The notes: a model not told the origin generated them from the sequence alone. Positions 1 through 8,900 are shown, counted from the first letter of the stretch. The stretch: DNA of 64,000 nt from an uncultured Rickettsiales bacterium (GCA_900551865.1 URXV01000002.1:62001-126000); one strand, 5' to 3'. Translations and numbers: made by a program.

Positions 1-1842
1 GCGCCGGAAGGAAACGGGGATTTCCGCTGTCTGGCAGTGAATTTTTCGGAACAGGAACGGCGCGAGGAAGGGCGTACGGCGTACGTCCGGCTGGCGGCTG
101 CGTTGCAGGACAGGCTGGCACCGGGATATTATGACGTCAAAATCAAAACGTCGCGCGGCGAGTACAAAACGCTGCTGGCAATTGCGCCGAAAGAGTGCTA
201 CGGCCTTGATACGAAAGGCAAGGAGAAACTGTTCGGTTTCGCAATCCAGCTTTATTCGCTGAAGAGCCGCCGGAACTGGGGCGTCGGCGACTTTACGGAT
301 TTGGAGGGCATGGTGGATATTCTTGCCAACAGCGGCGGCGACGTCATCGGGCTTAATCCGCTGAACGTTTTGCTGCACGACTGTCCGGAATCTGCAAGTC
401 CGTATGCTTCGACCAGCCGTTTGTTTTTGAACCCGATTTATATTGACGTCGAAAAAGTTCCGTTTTATGAGGAATGCGACAAGGACGGCCAGGCGATTTG
501 GTTTGCCAAGGAAAAGGAGAATATTGACTATACGGCAATTTATAACGCCAAAATAAAGGCGTTGCGCAATATTTTCGCGCGGCTCAAGGCGAACGAGGGA
601 ACGGATTATTACAAAGAGTTTGAGGCGTTTAAGACGGCGGATACCGGCGAACTGCACCGGCTGGCGGTTTTTCAGACCATTTCCGAAGAAAAGAGCAAGG
701 TCTGCAATCAGGCTTCCAAAGATTGGGAAGACGCGTTGAGTTCTTCTTTGGGCAGCGGCGTGGAAAAGTTTGCGGCGGAACATTTGTATGAAATCGATTT
801 CTTTAAGTTTTTGCAATTTGAAGCCGACCGCCAGCTGAAAATGGTGGAGCGGAAAATTAAGGAACGCAACCTTGCGCTCGGATTGTACCGAGACCTTCCG
901 GTCGGCGTTTCCAAAGACAGCGCCGAAGTCTGGGGCGACAAGTATCTTTATATGCAGGGCAGCGGCGCGGGCGCTCCGCCGGACAATTATTTTCCGACCG
1001 GACAAAAGTGGATGCTGGGAGCGTTTAATCCGTTTGAGCTCAAGGAACGCTGCTACAAGCCGTTTATCCGCATTCTGCGGGCGAATATGCGCTATGCCGG
1101 CGCGGTCAGAATCGACCATGTGATGGGATTGTCGCGTTTGTATCTGATTCCGGACGACGGCAATGAAGGAACTTATCTGGCTTATAATGTCAAGGATATG
1201 TTCAATATTCTGGCGCTGGAGAGCTATTTGAACAAATGCGTGGTGGTCGGCGAATGCATCGGCAACGTCGCGGACGGGTTCAAAGAAATGCTAGCAGAAC
1301 GCAACATCTATTCGCTGGGCGTTTTGTGGGTAGAAAGAAAAGACGACAACGGGACGCTGAAAACGCCGTCCGAATACGAACGCAAATATTTTGCATCGGT
1401 AGGAACGCATGATATGCCGCCGCTCAAGGCCTGGTGGTACGGTACGGAAATCGGCATTATGAAAGATTTGGGGCTGTTTACGGACGAGGAAGCGCAAGGG
1501 GGTTACCGCTGGCGTGAACATGAACGCCGTTTGCTGCTGCAGGCTTTGGACAGCGAGGGCGTCTGGCCGGAAGACAGATGGCGGAAATCCGATTATCTGT
1601 ACGGCGACGGTTATCCGGAAGGGATTGAAGAGGCCGTTCATGCGTATATGTCAAAGACGAACAGCGAAGTCTTTATGCTGCAGCCGGAAGATATTTTCCA
1701 GTCGATGAAAGTACAGAATCTGCCGGGAACGGATATTGACAAGTATCCGAACTGGCGGAGCCGGCTGCCTGTCGATATTGAGGATATGGAACCAAGCGAG
1801 GCCTATCAACGCAATATCAGGGCCGTGAAGAAGTGGCGGTAA
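1..1842 (+). CDS. malQ: 4-alpha-glucanotransferase (amylomaltase, GH77), 5' end cut by window
   Basis: Transfers alpha-1,4-glucan segments between maltodextrins in the cytoplasm, normally in glycogen or maltodextrin metabolism. The reading frame is open from base 1, so the GTG at 37 is probably internal and the N-terminal region lies outside the window. GH77 hallmarks are in order: FAIQLYSLKSRRNWGVGDF near nt 240, SPYASTSRLFLNP near nt 400, the nucleophile Asp in VRIDHVMG (codon near nt 1113), the acid/base Glu in VVVGECIG (codon near nt 1252) and the third carboxylate in GTHDMPP (near nt 1411). The visible 613 codons are most of a long-form bacterial MalQ. The neighbour downstream is unrelated, and no other glycogen gene is visible, so its pathway partners would lie to the left. 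Confidence 0.93.
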   Translation, partial: APEGNGDFRCLAVNFSEQERREEGRTAYVRLAAALQDRLAPGYYDVKIKTSRGEYKTLLAIAPKECYGLDTKGKEKLFGFAIQLYSLKSRRNWGVGDFTDLEGMVDILANSGGDVIGLNPLNVLLHDCPESASPYASTSRLFLNPIYIDVEKVPFYEECDKDGQAIWFAKEKENIDYTAIYNAKIKALRNIFARLKANEGTDYYKEFEAFKTADTGELHRLAVFQTISEEKSKVCNQASKDWEDALSSSLGSGVEKFAAEHLYEIDFFKFLQFEADRQLKMVERKIKERNLALGLYRDLPVGVSKDSAEVWGDKYLYMQGSGAGAPPDNYFPTGQKWMLGAFNPFELKERCYKPFIRILRANMRYAGAVRIDHVMGLSRLYLIPDDGNEGTYLAYNVKDMFNILALESYLNKCVVVGECIGNVADGFKEMLAERNIYSLGVLWVERKDDNGTLKTPSEYERKYFASVGTHDMPPLKAWWYGTEIGIMKDLGLFTDEEAQGGYRWREHERRLLLQALDSEGVWPEDRWRKSDYLYGDGYPEGIEEAVHAYMSKTNSEVFMLQPEDIFQSMKVQNLPGTDIDKYPNWRSRLPVDIEDMEPSEAYQRNIRAVKKWR

Positions 1843-2053
1843 GCTGACGGACGGTTGCGAGGCTGTCCCGAAAACCGCGGAAAGGCGGTTATTCTGGCGG
1901 CCGGCATTGTTGCATATTGGGCAGGAACAGGCGTTTCTGCCCGTTGCGGTATCTGAAGACGGCGGAATATGGGGCACTTGACAATAGCTGAAAGCCGGGG
2001 CAGAGTACGCAGCAATGTTTGGCGGCGCCTGAAAGCCGGAATAGAAACAGGAA

Positions 2054-3598
2054 ATGACGGAGCAGAGAATGGAACTGAAAGAAGCAGCTAAGGCCGGAAT
2101 AAACAAGGCTCGGGACTACTGGAAACAATACGGGGCGGCGGCGGCCTTGTGGATAGACTTGATTGCTGTGGCTGTGCTGTATGCAATGATGACGGCGCAT
2201 GTGCCGACGCAGAACGGCGACAATATCGAGCATATTCATTCAAGTTTTCTCATTGCGCAGGGGCAGGTGCCGTACCGCGACTTTTTTCAGCATCATAATC
2301 CGCTGATGTGGTATTTGTTTGCTCCGCTGGTTAATCTGTTTGCATATAATGCGACGGTTACGGAAGTGGTTTGTCTGATTTCGCTGTTGGTCTTCTTGAA
2401 ATCGCTGGTTTATGTTTACCGTATCAGCGCCGAATTTTTAAGCGACAAGCTGTGGGGGCTGGCAGCAGCGGCAGTGATTGCCGCACCGGGGTATAAGCTT
2501 TACGCAGTTGATTTTCGCCCTGACAATTATATGATTTTTTGCCTGACGGCGGGAATTTATTATTACTTTAAGTACCTGAAGGGGCAGAAGCCGTTTCATC
2601 TGGTTGCGGCGTTTGCGTGGTTTTTTGTTTCTTTTCTGTTTGCGCAAAAGGCGCTGTTTCCGCTGGCGGTGCTTGGTGTAACCGGGCTTTATTTCTGGTA
2701 TAAGGGGGCAATCAAGACGGCGGATATGGCAAAGGCGCTGGTTTTCCCACTGGCCGGTGTGGCGGCGTTTTGGGGGTATTTGTGCTATTATGATATGGTG
2801 GCGTTGTATTATGCTTCAAACTATACGTTTAATCTGAATTTGGTGCAGGGGTTTGAGATGACCCGTATTGTCGATTTTCCTCCGTATATGGCAGTGTTGA
2901 TGTGGCTCGGCTTTTTCGGGGCGGCGGCGGCAGTGGTTTGCAAAAACCGTTATTGGATAGTTCTGGCGTTGCTGTTTGTAACAGAATTTGCACAGCGCAA
3001 GTTTTATTTTTCGCCGTATTCGTATTATTTCTGGATGCTGGTATATTTTGCGGCGTTGTGCGGCGTGCCGGCCTTGGGGCTTTTGCAGCGGAAATGCCGG
3101 GCGGTTATTTGGCTGGTGATTGCGGGGCTGTACTGGGTTTTCTACAATACGCTTATTTTCCAGCGCGAGGTTATTGCCATGCAGCCTGAACGGAAATATC
3201 TTCCCGACTATATTGCCCGCAATATCAGCCCCTGCGATTATGTGTTTAACGGCGACGGAATGATGTATAACCTGTTTGGCAAAGACCCTGCCTATTATTG
3301 GCAGCTTATCGGCCAGCTTGATGTCATCGGCGATGCGACGGGGATAAAGCCCAAGCCGGATATTAATGCTCTGATTTTGAAACTCAGGCCGAAGTTTGTT
3401 TACGGGAAAAGCTATTTTAACAAATTTTCCGATGAAAGCGGGCGGCCGGAAGTCGTGCATTATGTGGACAGGGATATTATTAATGCCTATTATAATGCAA
3501 CCCGTTTTGGTTCCGTTTATCAGTTGAAACCCGAATTTGACAAACGGAAGTGCATCAAAGACGATGTGAGCGGTAAATGGCATTTTGCCAATGAATGA
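2054..3598 (+). CDS. GT-C fold membrane glycosyltransferase-like protein
   Basis: A 514-aa polytopic inner-membrane protein. The N-terminal about 30 residues are cytoplasmic and charged, then many hydrophobic segments follow. The first periplasmic loop carries QNGDNIEHIHSSF (residues 53-65) followed by YRDFFQHHNPLMWY; an acidic pair after the first membrane segment and a downstream H/N-P-rich loop are typical of GT-C lipid-linked sugar transferases (ArnT/PMT_2-like families). By family analogy it would move a sugar from a polyprenyl carrier onto an envelope acceptor; substrate unknown. The start at 2054 is preceded by AACAGGAA. It is not obviously co-transcribed with malQ (about 210 bp gap without a gene). 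Confidence 0.7.
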   Translation: MTEQRMELKEAAKAGINKARDYWKQYGAAAALWIDLIAVAVLYAMMTAHVPTQNGDNIEHIHSSFLIAQGQVPYRDFFQHHNPLMWYLFAPLVNLFAYNATVTEVVCLISLLVFLKSLVYVYRISAEFLSDKLWGLAAAAVIAAPGYKLYAVDFRPDNYMIFCLTAGIYYYFKYLKGQKPFHLVAAFAWFFVSFLFAQKALFPLAVLGVTGLYFWYKGAIKTADMAKALVFPLAGVAAFWGYLCYYDMVALYYASNYTFNLNLVQGFEMTRIVDFPPYMAVLMWLGFFGAAAAVVCKNRYWIVLALLFVTEFAQRKFYFSPYSYYFWMLVYFAALCGVPALGLLQRKCRAVIWLVIAGLYWVFYNTLIFQREVIAMQPERKYLPDYIARNISPCDYVFNGDGMMYNLFGKDPAYYWQLIGQLDVIGDATGIKPKPDINALILKLRPKFVYGKSYFNKFSDESGRPEVVHYVDRDIINAYYNATRFGSVYQLKPEFDKRKCIKDDVSGKWHFANE

Positions 3599-3667
3599 TA
3601 TCTGCTGAAAGCTCTGGCCGGCATGGTTGTCGGAGCGACAAATGGCATTTTGCCGGTGAATGATATC
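3575..3667 (+). repeat. 28-bp direct repeat, period 65, at the 3' end of the glycosyltransferase gene
   Basis: AAATGGCATTTTGCC followed by two variable bases and TGAATGATATC occurs at 3575-3602, spanning the stop codon of the glycosyltransferase, and again at 3640-3667. It looks like a decayed tandem duplication of the gene tail. The remaining gap to the next start (about 3668-3905) shows nothing else I can support. Confidence 0.8.
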
Positions 3668-3905
3668 AGGGGGCAGGGTAGACGACTGTTGGAACAGCAT
3701 TATTCCGGTATTACTGTGATTTGCTGCGGCACGAGGGGCGGGGCAGTTTTATCGGCAAAGGCGTTTTTTTATGCGCGTTAATGATGTTTTAAGCAAAAAA
3801 CGTTATATTGGAGAAAAAGGAGCCGGGGACAGTAATCGGCTCTTCAAAAGTGAATGGTATTCATTTCGGCGGTTATATGCCGGCCGGAGAAAAGGCAGGG
3901 GCGTT

Positions 3906-5033
3906 ATGGCAGAAACAAAAGAAAGAAGCGGGATATTTAAGTTTTTTTATATTATCCTCACCATTATTACATTTCCGATTTTTATGCTGCTGTTTATTTT
4001 GCGGCATCCGTTTTGGATATTGTTTCTTTTATGTGCAGTTGCGGGCGGGGCGGCGTATTATCCGATAAGCCAGGGCGTTAAGCCGGAAGATATTCTGACC
4101 TGGTATGAGGCCAAGTATAAGGCGGCGAAATTTGAATTTGTTACTAAAGCGGTCGAGAGCGGGAAGACGGATTATATTCCGCAGGCGGTTATTGATGAAA
4201 TAACGGCGGCAAAGAAAAAGATGGAAGAAGAAAAAGCAGAGGCGGCGCGTCCGAAAAGTGAAAATTATAACGAAAAAATCGACAGGGACGTCAAAATCGA
4301 GCAGGCGAAAGAAGATTTGAAAAAAAGAAAGAAAGGGTTTAAACGGAAAGGCGACTCTGCCGGCAAAACAGTCGGTGCAGCAACAGAATCCGGGAAGGTG
4401 ACGCTTGAAGCAACGGAGAGTGAATCTCGGCTCGGGGCGAAAAATGTGCCAGAGCAGGAGCCTTCTGAGGTTGAGCAGCGCACCGGTGGTGCAGCTTTAC
4501 AAAATCAGGCAGAAACGCTGGAAAAAAGTGGAGTTTCAGCAGGCGGCCTGGCCAACTTTTTAAGTAAACAGCAGGAAAATAATGCGGAAGGTACGGCCGA
4601 TGAAGTATTATCTTCGGGCAGTGGTATCGTGGAGAACGGTATGACGGGTAATGATGCCAAGAAGAATGGCGCGGTGAAGAACGACACTGTGGAGAATGAT
4701 ACTGTGAATAATGGCAACGAAAAGAATGGCATGGCGGAGAGTGGTGCGGTGAAGAACGACACTGTGAATAATGGCAGCGAGAAGAATGGCGCGGTGGAGA
4801 GTGGTGCGGTGAAGAACGACACTGTGGAGAATGGCGTCGAGAAGAATGGCGTCGAGAAGAATGGCGCTGAGGAGAATGGCGTCGAGAAGAATGGCGCTGA
4901 GGAGAATGATGCGGCGAATAATGGTGCAGCGAATAATAATGCCGAAAAGAGCGACGCTGCGGAGAATGGCGATTCCGATGATGGAGATTTCGATATTTTT
5001 ACGGATGAGGATTTTAAGGCATTGCAACTTTAA
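3906..5033 (+). CDS. Membrane-anchored protein with long low-complexity Asn/Glu/Lys repeat tail
   Basis: Function not recognised. I chose the ATG at 3906 (375 aa) because AGGGGCG lies just upstream and the protein then starts with MAETKERSG; an upstream ATG at 3771 would add 45 residues without a ribosome site. Residues about 12-52 form one or two hydrophobic segments, followed by a charged, coiled-coil-prone Lys/Glu region to about residue 150. From about residue 235 the chain is a degenerate pentapeptide repeat (variants of EKNGV, VKNDT, ESGAV, ENGVE) encoded by a 15-bp unit. The tail is probably disordered and faces one side of the membrane. Repeat copy number is likely to vary between strains. 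Confidence 0.6.
   Translation: MAETKERSGIFKFFYIILTIITFPIFMLLFILRHPFWILFLLCAVAGGAAYYPISQGVKPEDILTWYEAKYKAAKFEFVTKAVESGKTDYIPQAVIDEITAAKKKMEEEKAEAARPKSENYNEKIDRDVKIEQAKEDLKKRKKGFKRKGDSAGKTVGAATESGKVTLEATESESRLGAKNVPEQEPSEVEQRTGGAALQNQAETLEKSGVSAGGLANFLSKQQENNAEGTADEVLSSGSGIVENGMTGNDAKKNGAVKNDTVENDTVNNGNEKNGMAESGAVKNDTVNNGSEKNGAVESGAVKNDTVENGVEKNGVEKNGAEENGVEKNGAEENDAANNGAANNNAEKSDAAENGDSDDGDFDIFTDEDFKALQL
4633..4977 (+). repeat. Degenerate 15-bp tandem repeat inside the coding region
   Basis: Many consecutive copies of units resembling GAGAAGAATGGCGTC and GTGAAGAACGACACT. All preserve frame, so expansion or contraction changes protein length without frameshift. Higher-order duplication is visible: AAGAACGACACTGTG recurs at about 4677, 4753 and 4813. 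Confidence 0.85.
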
Positions 5034-5089
5034 GCGGGAACGGATTGGGGGTTGCCGTAATCGGGAGTCGTAATCCGGTTTTGGCGGAA

Positions 5090-5314
5090 TCAGGCTTGGG
5101 CTGACTTGAGCTTTTCCAGCAGGCTTTTCAGGACATACAGCCGGAGTGCCGATGAGAGGTTTGGTGTCGTACGGGTGCCGTCAATTTCGGTTACCAGCTT
5201 GTTAAGCGTCATATTGCGTTCGGCGGCAAGAGCGCAGAGCGCAACATAGAACTCATCTTCCAGCGAGATGCTTGTTGCGTGGCGTCCGGCGATGATTACG
5301 GAAAATTTGCGCAT
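5090..5314 (-). CDS. Small ribbon-helix-helix domain protein
   Basis: 74 aa. The N-terminal strand MRKFSVIIAGRHATSISLE followed by two helices (DEFYVALCALAAERNM and TLNKLVTEI) matches the RHH_4-type fold found in short alphaproteobacterial proteins; the family is presumed DNA-binding, target unknown. Its ATG overlaps the stop of sspB (TAATG at 5312-5316), so translation is probably coupled and the two genes form one unit. Conservation beside sspB suggests a housekeeping role rather than a mobile regulator. Confidence 0.75.
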   Translation of the reverse strand: MRKFSVIIAGRHATSISLEDEFYVALCALAAERNMTLNKLVTEIDGTRTTPNLSSALRLYVLKSLLEKLKSAQA

Positions 5315-5778
5315 TATTGTTTCTTTCGGAAACTGTCAAAGGAGATAATCTGGGCTGTTTCGCCGGATACTTTCTTTTCCGGCTCAATGTCGTCAAGCGC
5401 GTGGACGTCGCCATTTTCGTAGAAAGAGAAACTTAAGCCGAATTTGGCATAAGGGTCGGCGAAGTAAGTGATGGCTTCGTAAGGAACGACCAGAGTTTGC
5501 GGACGGCCGCCGAAACTCAGTTCTACCGAAAACGAATCGGTACCGACTTCCAAATTCGAATACTGGTGCTGGAGAACAATCGTCATACTGTCAGGATACT
5601 GAATAAGCAGGTCTCGCGGAATAATGGTACCGGGGTGGTTGGTCCTGAAAGTGATATAAAAATGGTTTTCGCCCGGAAGCCCTTGTGTCTCAGCGATTTT
5701 TAACGCTTCCACGACGACTTGTTTGAGAGCTTTTTCAATCAGTTTATCATAGTTTATTTCGTTTACGAATTCCGTCAT
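5314..5778 (-). CDS. sspB: SspB-like ClpXP adaptor (alphaproteobacterial type)
   Basis: 154 aa. SspB dimers bind the ssrA tag and tether tagged substrates to ClpX for degradation by ClpXP. The protein has the compact SspB N-terminal fold (MTEFVNEINYDKLIEKAL, FYITFRTNHPGT, IVLQHQYSNLEV, FSVELSFGG, PYEAITYFADPYAKFGL) and a charged linker ending in a short C-terminal motif (IISFDSFRKK) in the place where ClpX-binding tails sit. The start at 5778 was chosen because the longer reading frame (to 5850) runs into the tmRNA gene. It lies directly downstream of the tmRNA gene whose tag it should recognise, and is coupled to the RHH gene. Confidence 0.88.
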   Translation of the reverse strand: MTEFVNEINYDKLIEKALKQVVVEALKIAETQGLPGENHFYITFRTNHPGTIIPRDLLIQYPDSMTIVLQHQYSNLEVGTDSFSVELSFGGRPQTLVVPYEAITYFADPYAKFGLSFSFYENGDVHALDDIEPEKKVSGETAQIISFDSFRKKQ

Positions 5779-5816
5779 TTCCGGTTTTTCCACGCTAATG
5801 CCAATTACAACAAAAT

Positions 5817-5841
5817 GAGCCGTTCTGTTGCTGGGCGGCTC
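5817..5841 (-). terminator. Hairpin at the end of the tmRNA gene
   Basis: On the minus strand GAGCCG pairs with CGGCTC across 13 nt and is followed by ATTTTG. It lies between the tmRNA coding piece and the sspB start, so it may be an attenuating terminator or processing site. The T-tract is short, so efficiency is uncertain. Confidence 0.4.
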
Positions 5842-6119
5842 CTTCCCCACTCCGGGCTAACCATAGCCTGAAGAATTGATTTTGTTGCTTTGCCTTATGC
5901 AGCTACGGCAACAGGTGCAAAATTATCATTTGCGTTTATTTGATTTGAACCGATAACGGTGGTATCTTGCCGAATACAGCCCACATATCTTTACTATACA
6001 CTGTCAAACCTGTTTCACCCCCGTAAAAACTGGTGGAGGTGCCGGGTACCGCCCCCGGGTCCAATATATCTATTTCATACGGCTTTTCGTATCAGAGCCT
6101 GCGGTATTGCCGCAAACTG
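5842..6119 (-). ncRNA. ssrA: tmRNA, circularly permuted two-piece form; tag ANDNFAPVAVAA
   Basis: Rescues stalled ribosomes and tags the nascent chain. Reading the minus strand, the acceptor piece comes first: a T-arm-like stem CCGGG/CCCGG with a seven-base loop, then CACCTCC and encoded ACCA ending at 6031. After an 8-nt spacer (6023-6030) the coding piece begins with GGGGGTG (6016-6022), which pairs with CACCTCC as a 7-bp acceptor stem with one G-U pair, followed by the conserved GAAACAGG. The tag open frame is 5895-5933: GCA resume codon, twelve residues ANDNFAPVAVAA, then TAA. A GGCTA/TAGCC hairpin follows the tag. Order acceptor-then-coding is the permuted arrangement known from alphaproteobacteria. 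Mature ends are approximate. The loop lacks the usual TTCRA sequence. Confidence 0.95.
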
Positions 6120-6125
6120 CCTATG

Positions 6126-6153
6126 ATTATAACAGCTGTTTTCAAAAATTCAA
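6126..6153 (-). promoter_or_regulatory. Putative tmRNA promoter
   Basis: On the minus strand TTGAAT (6148-6153), 16-nt spacer, TATAAT (6126-6131). Transcription would begin near 6119, just ahead of the acceptor-piece structures. Confidence 0.6.
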
Positions 6154-6535
6154 GAGTTATCGTCAGGTTTGCGGTGCGATTAAGGCAAAAAAACGGGAAT
6201 GGCGGGATTTTGGGGAGAATAAAACAGGAAAAGGAGCAGAACGTGGGAAGCGGTAAAGACAGAGGAGGGCGGGTGGAGTAAAAGACGGGGCAGACCGGCC
6301 GGAACTGAAAACAGGCGGGGGAGGAGTGAAGACGGAGGAGGGGGAAACGGTAAAGACGGAGCGGGCAGGAGGGGGAAGACGGGGGCAAAAAATGCGGGAG
6401 AGGGTGCCGGAAATGCGGGAGAGGGTGCCGGAGCAGAAAGTTTTTGGAAAAAAAGCGCGATTTTTTCTTTGGTTAAGTTTTTGTTTAGCAATGGCGTGTA
6501 TTTTAGAGTAAAGTTTAATTTTTGCAGAGGGTACT
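6154..6535. other. Gene-free, strongly purine-biased intergenic region
   Basis: About 380 bp between the tmRNA promoter and the next gene. From about 6180 to 6460 the plus strand is overwhelmingly G and A. It includes a 20-bp direct repeat at 6391-6410 and 6412-6431 (AATGCGGGAGAGGGTGCCGG). No credible gene: the open frames here are low-complexity consequences of base bias. The AT-richer end (6460-6535) probably holds the promoter of the downstream gene. Confidence 0.6.
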
Positions 6536-8884
6536 ATGAGCGAAGGGGTGAACCAGCCTTTGGTTTTGAGAAAAAAAAGCCGTTCCAGCCGTTTTGCCAG
6601 CTGGTCGGGAGACGCCAACCGTTTTTATGACAAAATGCTGCGGGTATTTTACATCTTTTTGCTGTTTGCGATAGATTTTGTGATGTTTATCTATTCCATA
6701 AACGGCAAGCTGATTGAAGGCGGAACCTTTAATCAGGCGGTGCTGTATATTCTGGGAGGGATATTTGCCGTTTCGTTTGTTCTGATTTTGCTGCTGTCTT
6801 TTTCCAAGGATTTGCAGAACGGCGTTTGCGCGCTGGTAACAATGCTGATTGTCGTGGTATTTTTTAACCAGTTTGCGCTGTTTAACGTCGATACGTTTAT
6901 TGAGGAGTGGCTGGAGAAAAAGGCCAGCTGGCTGACGTTTATCGGGATAGTTCCGGCGGCTTGGCTGGTAGGGCTGCTGCTGGGCGTTATTATCTTTTTT
7001 GCGTTCAGGTCGACGTTTGCCATGCTCTTTATTACGATGGTACTGATGTTTGCCGGCCTTATCGGGGTTAAGAAAAACGAATTTCTGCCCCAGCCGAAAG
7101 GAGAATACAGCGAAATTAAGGCGCTGGGGGCGAAAGCCGGCGAGGAAAGGGAAGGCAATCTGGTTTATTTTATGTTGCCGAAGTTCCCGTCATATCAGTT
7201 TTTGAACAGTATCCGCGACCATAATTTCCGCGAACTGCGGGATTTGATGGTCGGCTTTTACGCTCTGAACAATTTTGAGATTTATCCGAACGCGTTTGTC
7301 AAAAAGAACGAAACGGTCAGCAATATGATTGATATTTTTAATCAGGTCGATTATACGAGTACGACCAGCGGCAACCGCGCATATTCGGAATTTATCAACA
7401 GCTGGGATTTTATACACGGCGGATTGGATTATTTCAGTCTGGAGGAGAACCGGCTGTATGATTATCTGTGGGAAAACGGATACGGCATCAGCACTTATGC
7501 AATGCCGGGATTCAATACCTGTATCAAAGGCGGAAGCCTGAATACCGACCGCTGCGTCATTAAGAGCTATAAGACGGTGCCGGTTTATGATAAAAACCGG
7601 ACGGTGGAGCAGAACGTTTATGCTCTGCTGACGGAATGGATACTCAGCCTGAAGAGCCGCGATTTGAAGTCTGTTGCCAAGATGCTGGCGGGAATGTCGC
7701 CGCTGAAGGGTATTAAGGTAACGGCTGAAAATCGGAGGGTTTCGCTTGAAGGGGCACCGGCGGTGGTAGACGAAGCCGGCGAGGATTTCAGGAAGGACAA
7801 GGCCGGGCAGGTGTATATGATTTATGTGGATTTGCCCTCAGATATTTATATGTATGACGAATTCTGCAACCTGAAGCCGAGAAAAGAATGGGTGGCTTTG
7901 AAAGACAATTCCCTTGCCAATGGGGGAATAGACGAAAAGCGTAAGGCGTATGCTGATCAGGCGAAATGTGCTATTGGGAAACTTCAGGAGTATATGGATA
8001 TTGTCGCCGAAAGTTATAAAAATGCCAAAACCGACATTATCATTCAGGGCGTCAGCACAATCCGCGAATTGGCGGGAATGACTGGCGGCAGATACGGAAA
8101 CTTTGTCAAAGACCAGTTGGTCAATCTGGCTATTCGCAAAGGGAAACGCCCCAAGTTTCTGATTAATGCGAATATTTGTCTGGCAAGCGATTTTACCAAG
8201 ACGCTTATCCGGTATCAGGACTATTGTTATTCAATTGACAATATGAATTTAAAAACAGACGAAGCGTTGAGCCTGAAGCAAAACCTGATTAATAATTCGG
8301 TTATTCGCGGCAGCAAGATTTCCAACATTGCCGCCAACTATCAGGACTGGTATGCGGAGTATAAGCAAAAGAGCCGCGCTTATCAGGAAAAGCTGCGCAA
8401 GGCACAGGAACAGGAGCGACGTTTGAGCCAGCAGAATGCCGTACAAGAACAGCCGGTACAGAATGCCGAGCAGAGGAGAAACGGCAGCCGAATTCATGAC
8501 AGTAATATTTTTGTACCGACTGATGATTTGATTTTGGAGATGGACGATAACGGGGAAATCCGTTCGTTTAATCCCGGCAGCAGCGGCATTTCCGGGACGG
8601 ACGTGCCGGAGGAAGATGCGGCGCCGGATGCAGAGGCTGTATCGGGAGATACGGTTGTGCCGGACGCAGGGGATGCCACCGGAGCAGTGGTTGTTCCGGG
8701 CGTTGAAAATACGTCAAGAGCTAATGTAGCGCCGGATGCAGAGGCTGTATCAGGAGATACGGTTGTGCCGGGCGCAGGGGATACCACCGGAGCAGTGGTT
8801 GTTCCGGGCGCAGAGGATGTTCAAAAAATGAATGAGGCACCGGAGGCTGCGACAGTTCCCGAAAGTGGAAATGTTGCGGGATAA
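6536..8884 (+). CDS. Polytopic membrane protein with large extracytoplasmic domain, possibly sulfatase-like fold
   Basis: 782 aa, start preceded by AGAGGGTA. Residues about 35-175 contain five hydrophobic segments, then a soluble domain. The layout and phrases such as LVYFMLPKFPSYQFL, YALNNFEIYPNAFVKKNETV and RLYDYLWENGYGISTY recall the membrane-anchored alkaline-phosphatase/sulfatase superfamily (EptA/LtaS-type architecture). However the metal-binding Asp-Glu expected at the LPKFPS position is missing, so it may be an inactive relative or an unrelated protein. From about residue 610 there is a coiled coil rich in Gln/Glu/Arg, and the last 90 residues hold two copies of a 36-residue Ala/Val/Asp/Gly repeat. 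Function not assigned. Confidence 0.6.
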   Translation: MSEGVNQPLVLRKKSRSSRFASWSGDANRFYDKMLRVFYIFLLFAIDFVMFIYSINGKLIEGGTFNQAVLYILGGIFAVSFVLILLLSFSKDLQNGVCALVTMLIVVVFFNQFALFNVDTFIEEWLEKKASWLTFIGIVPAAWLVGLLLGVIIFFAFRSTFAMLFITMVLMFAGLIGVKKNEFLPQPKGEYSEIKALGAKAGEEREGNLVYFMLPKFPSYQFLNSIRDHNFRELRDLMVGFYALNNFEIYPNAFVKKNETVSNMIDIFNQVDYTSTTSGNRAYSEFINSWDFIHGGLDYFSLEENRLYDYLWENGYGISTYAMPGFNTCIKGGSLNTDRCVIKSYKTVPVYDKNRTVEQNVYALLTEWILSLKSRDLKSVAKMLAGMSPLKGIKVTAENRRVSLEGAPAVVDEAGEDFRKDKAGQVYMIYVDLPSDIYMYDEFCNLKPRKEWVALKDNSLANGGIDEKRKAYADQAKCAIGKLQEYMDIVAESYKNAKTDIIIQGVSTIRELAGMTGGRYGNFVKDQLVNLAIRKGKRPKFLINANICLASDFTKTLIRYQDYCYSIDNMNLKTDEALSLKQNLINNSVIRGSKISNIAANYQDWYAEYKQKSRAYQEKLRKAQEQERRLSQQNAVQEQPVQNAEQRRNGSRIHDSNIFVPTDDLILEMDDNGEIRSFNPGSSGISGTDVPEEDAAPDAEAVSGDTVVPDAGDATGAVVVPGVENTSRANVAPDAEAVSGDTVVPGAGDTTGAVVVPGAEDVQKMNEAPEAATVPESGNVAG
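8621..8836 (+). repeat. 108-bp tandem repeat, two copies, in-frame
   Basis: Copies start at 8621 and 8729 with GCGCCGGATGCAGAGGCTGT and differ at few positions. They encode two 36-aa repeats at the C-terminus of the membrane protein. Confidence 0.9.
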
Positions 8885-8900
8885 ATGCACTTAGCTGTTG

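Noticed and set aside
4505..5027. Long minus-strand frames opposite the repeat tail
   Set aside because: They are antisense shadows of the 15-bp repeat; composition is repetitive and there is no start signal.
5779..5850. N-terminal extension of SspB starting at 5850
   Set aside because: The extra 24 codons overlap the tmRNA 3' region and hairpin and do not resemble SspB; ATG 5778 gives the normal N-terminus.
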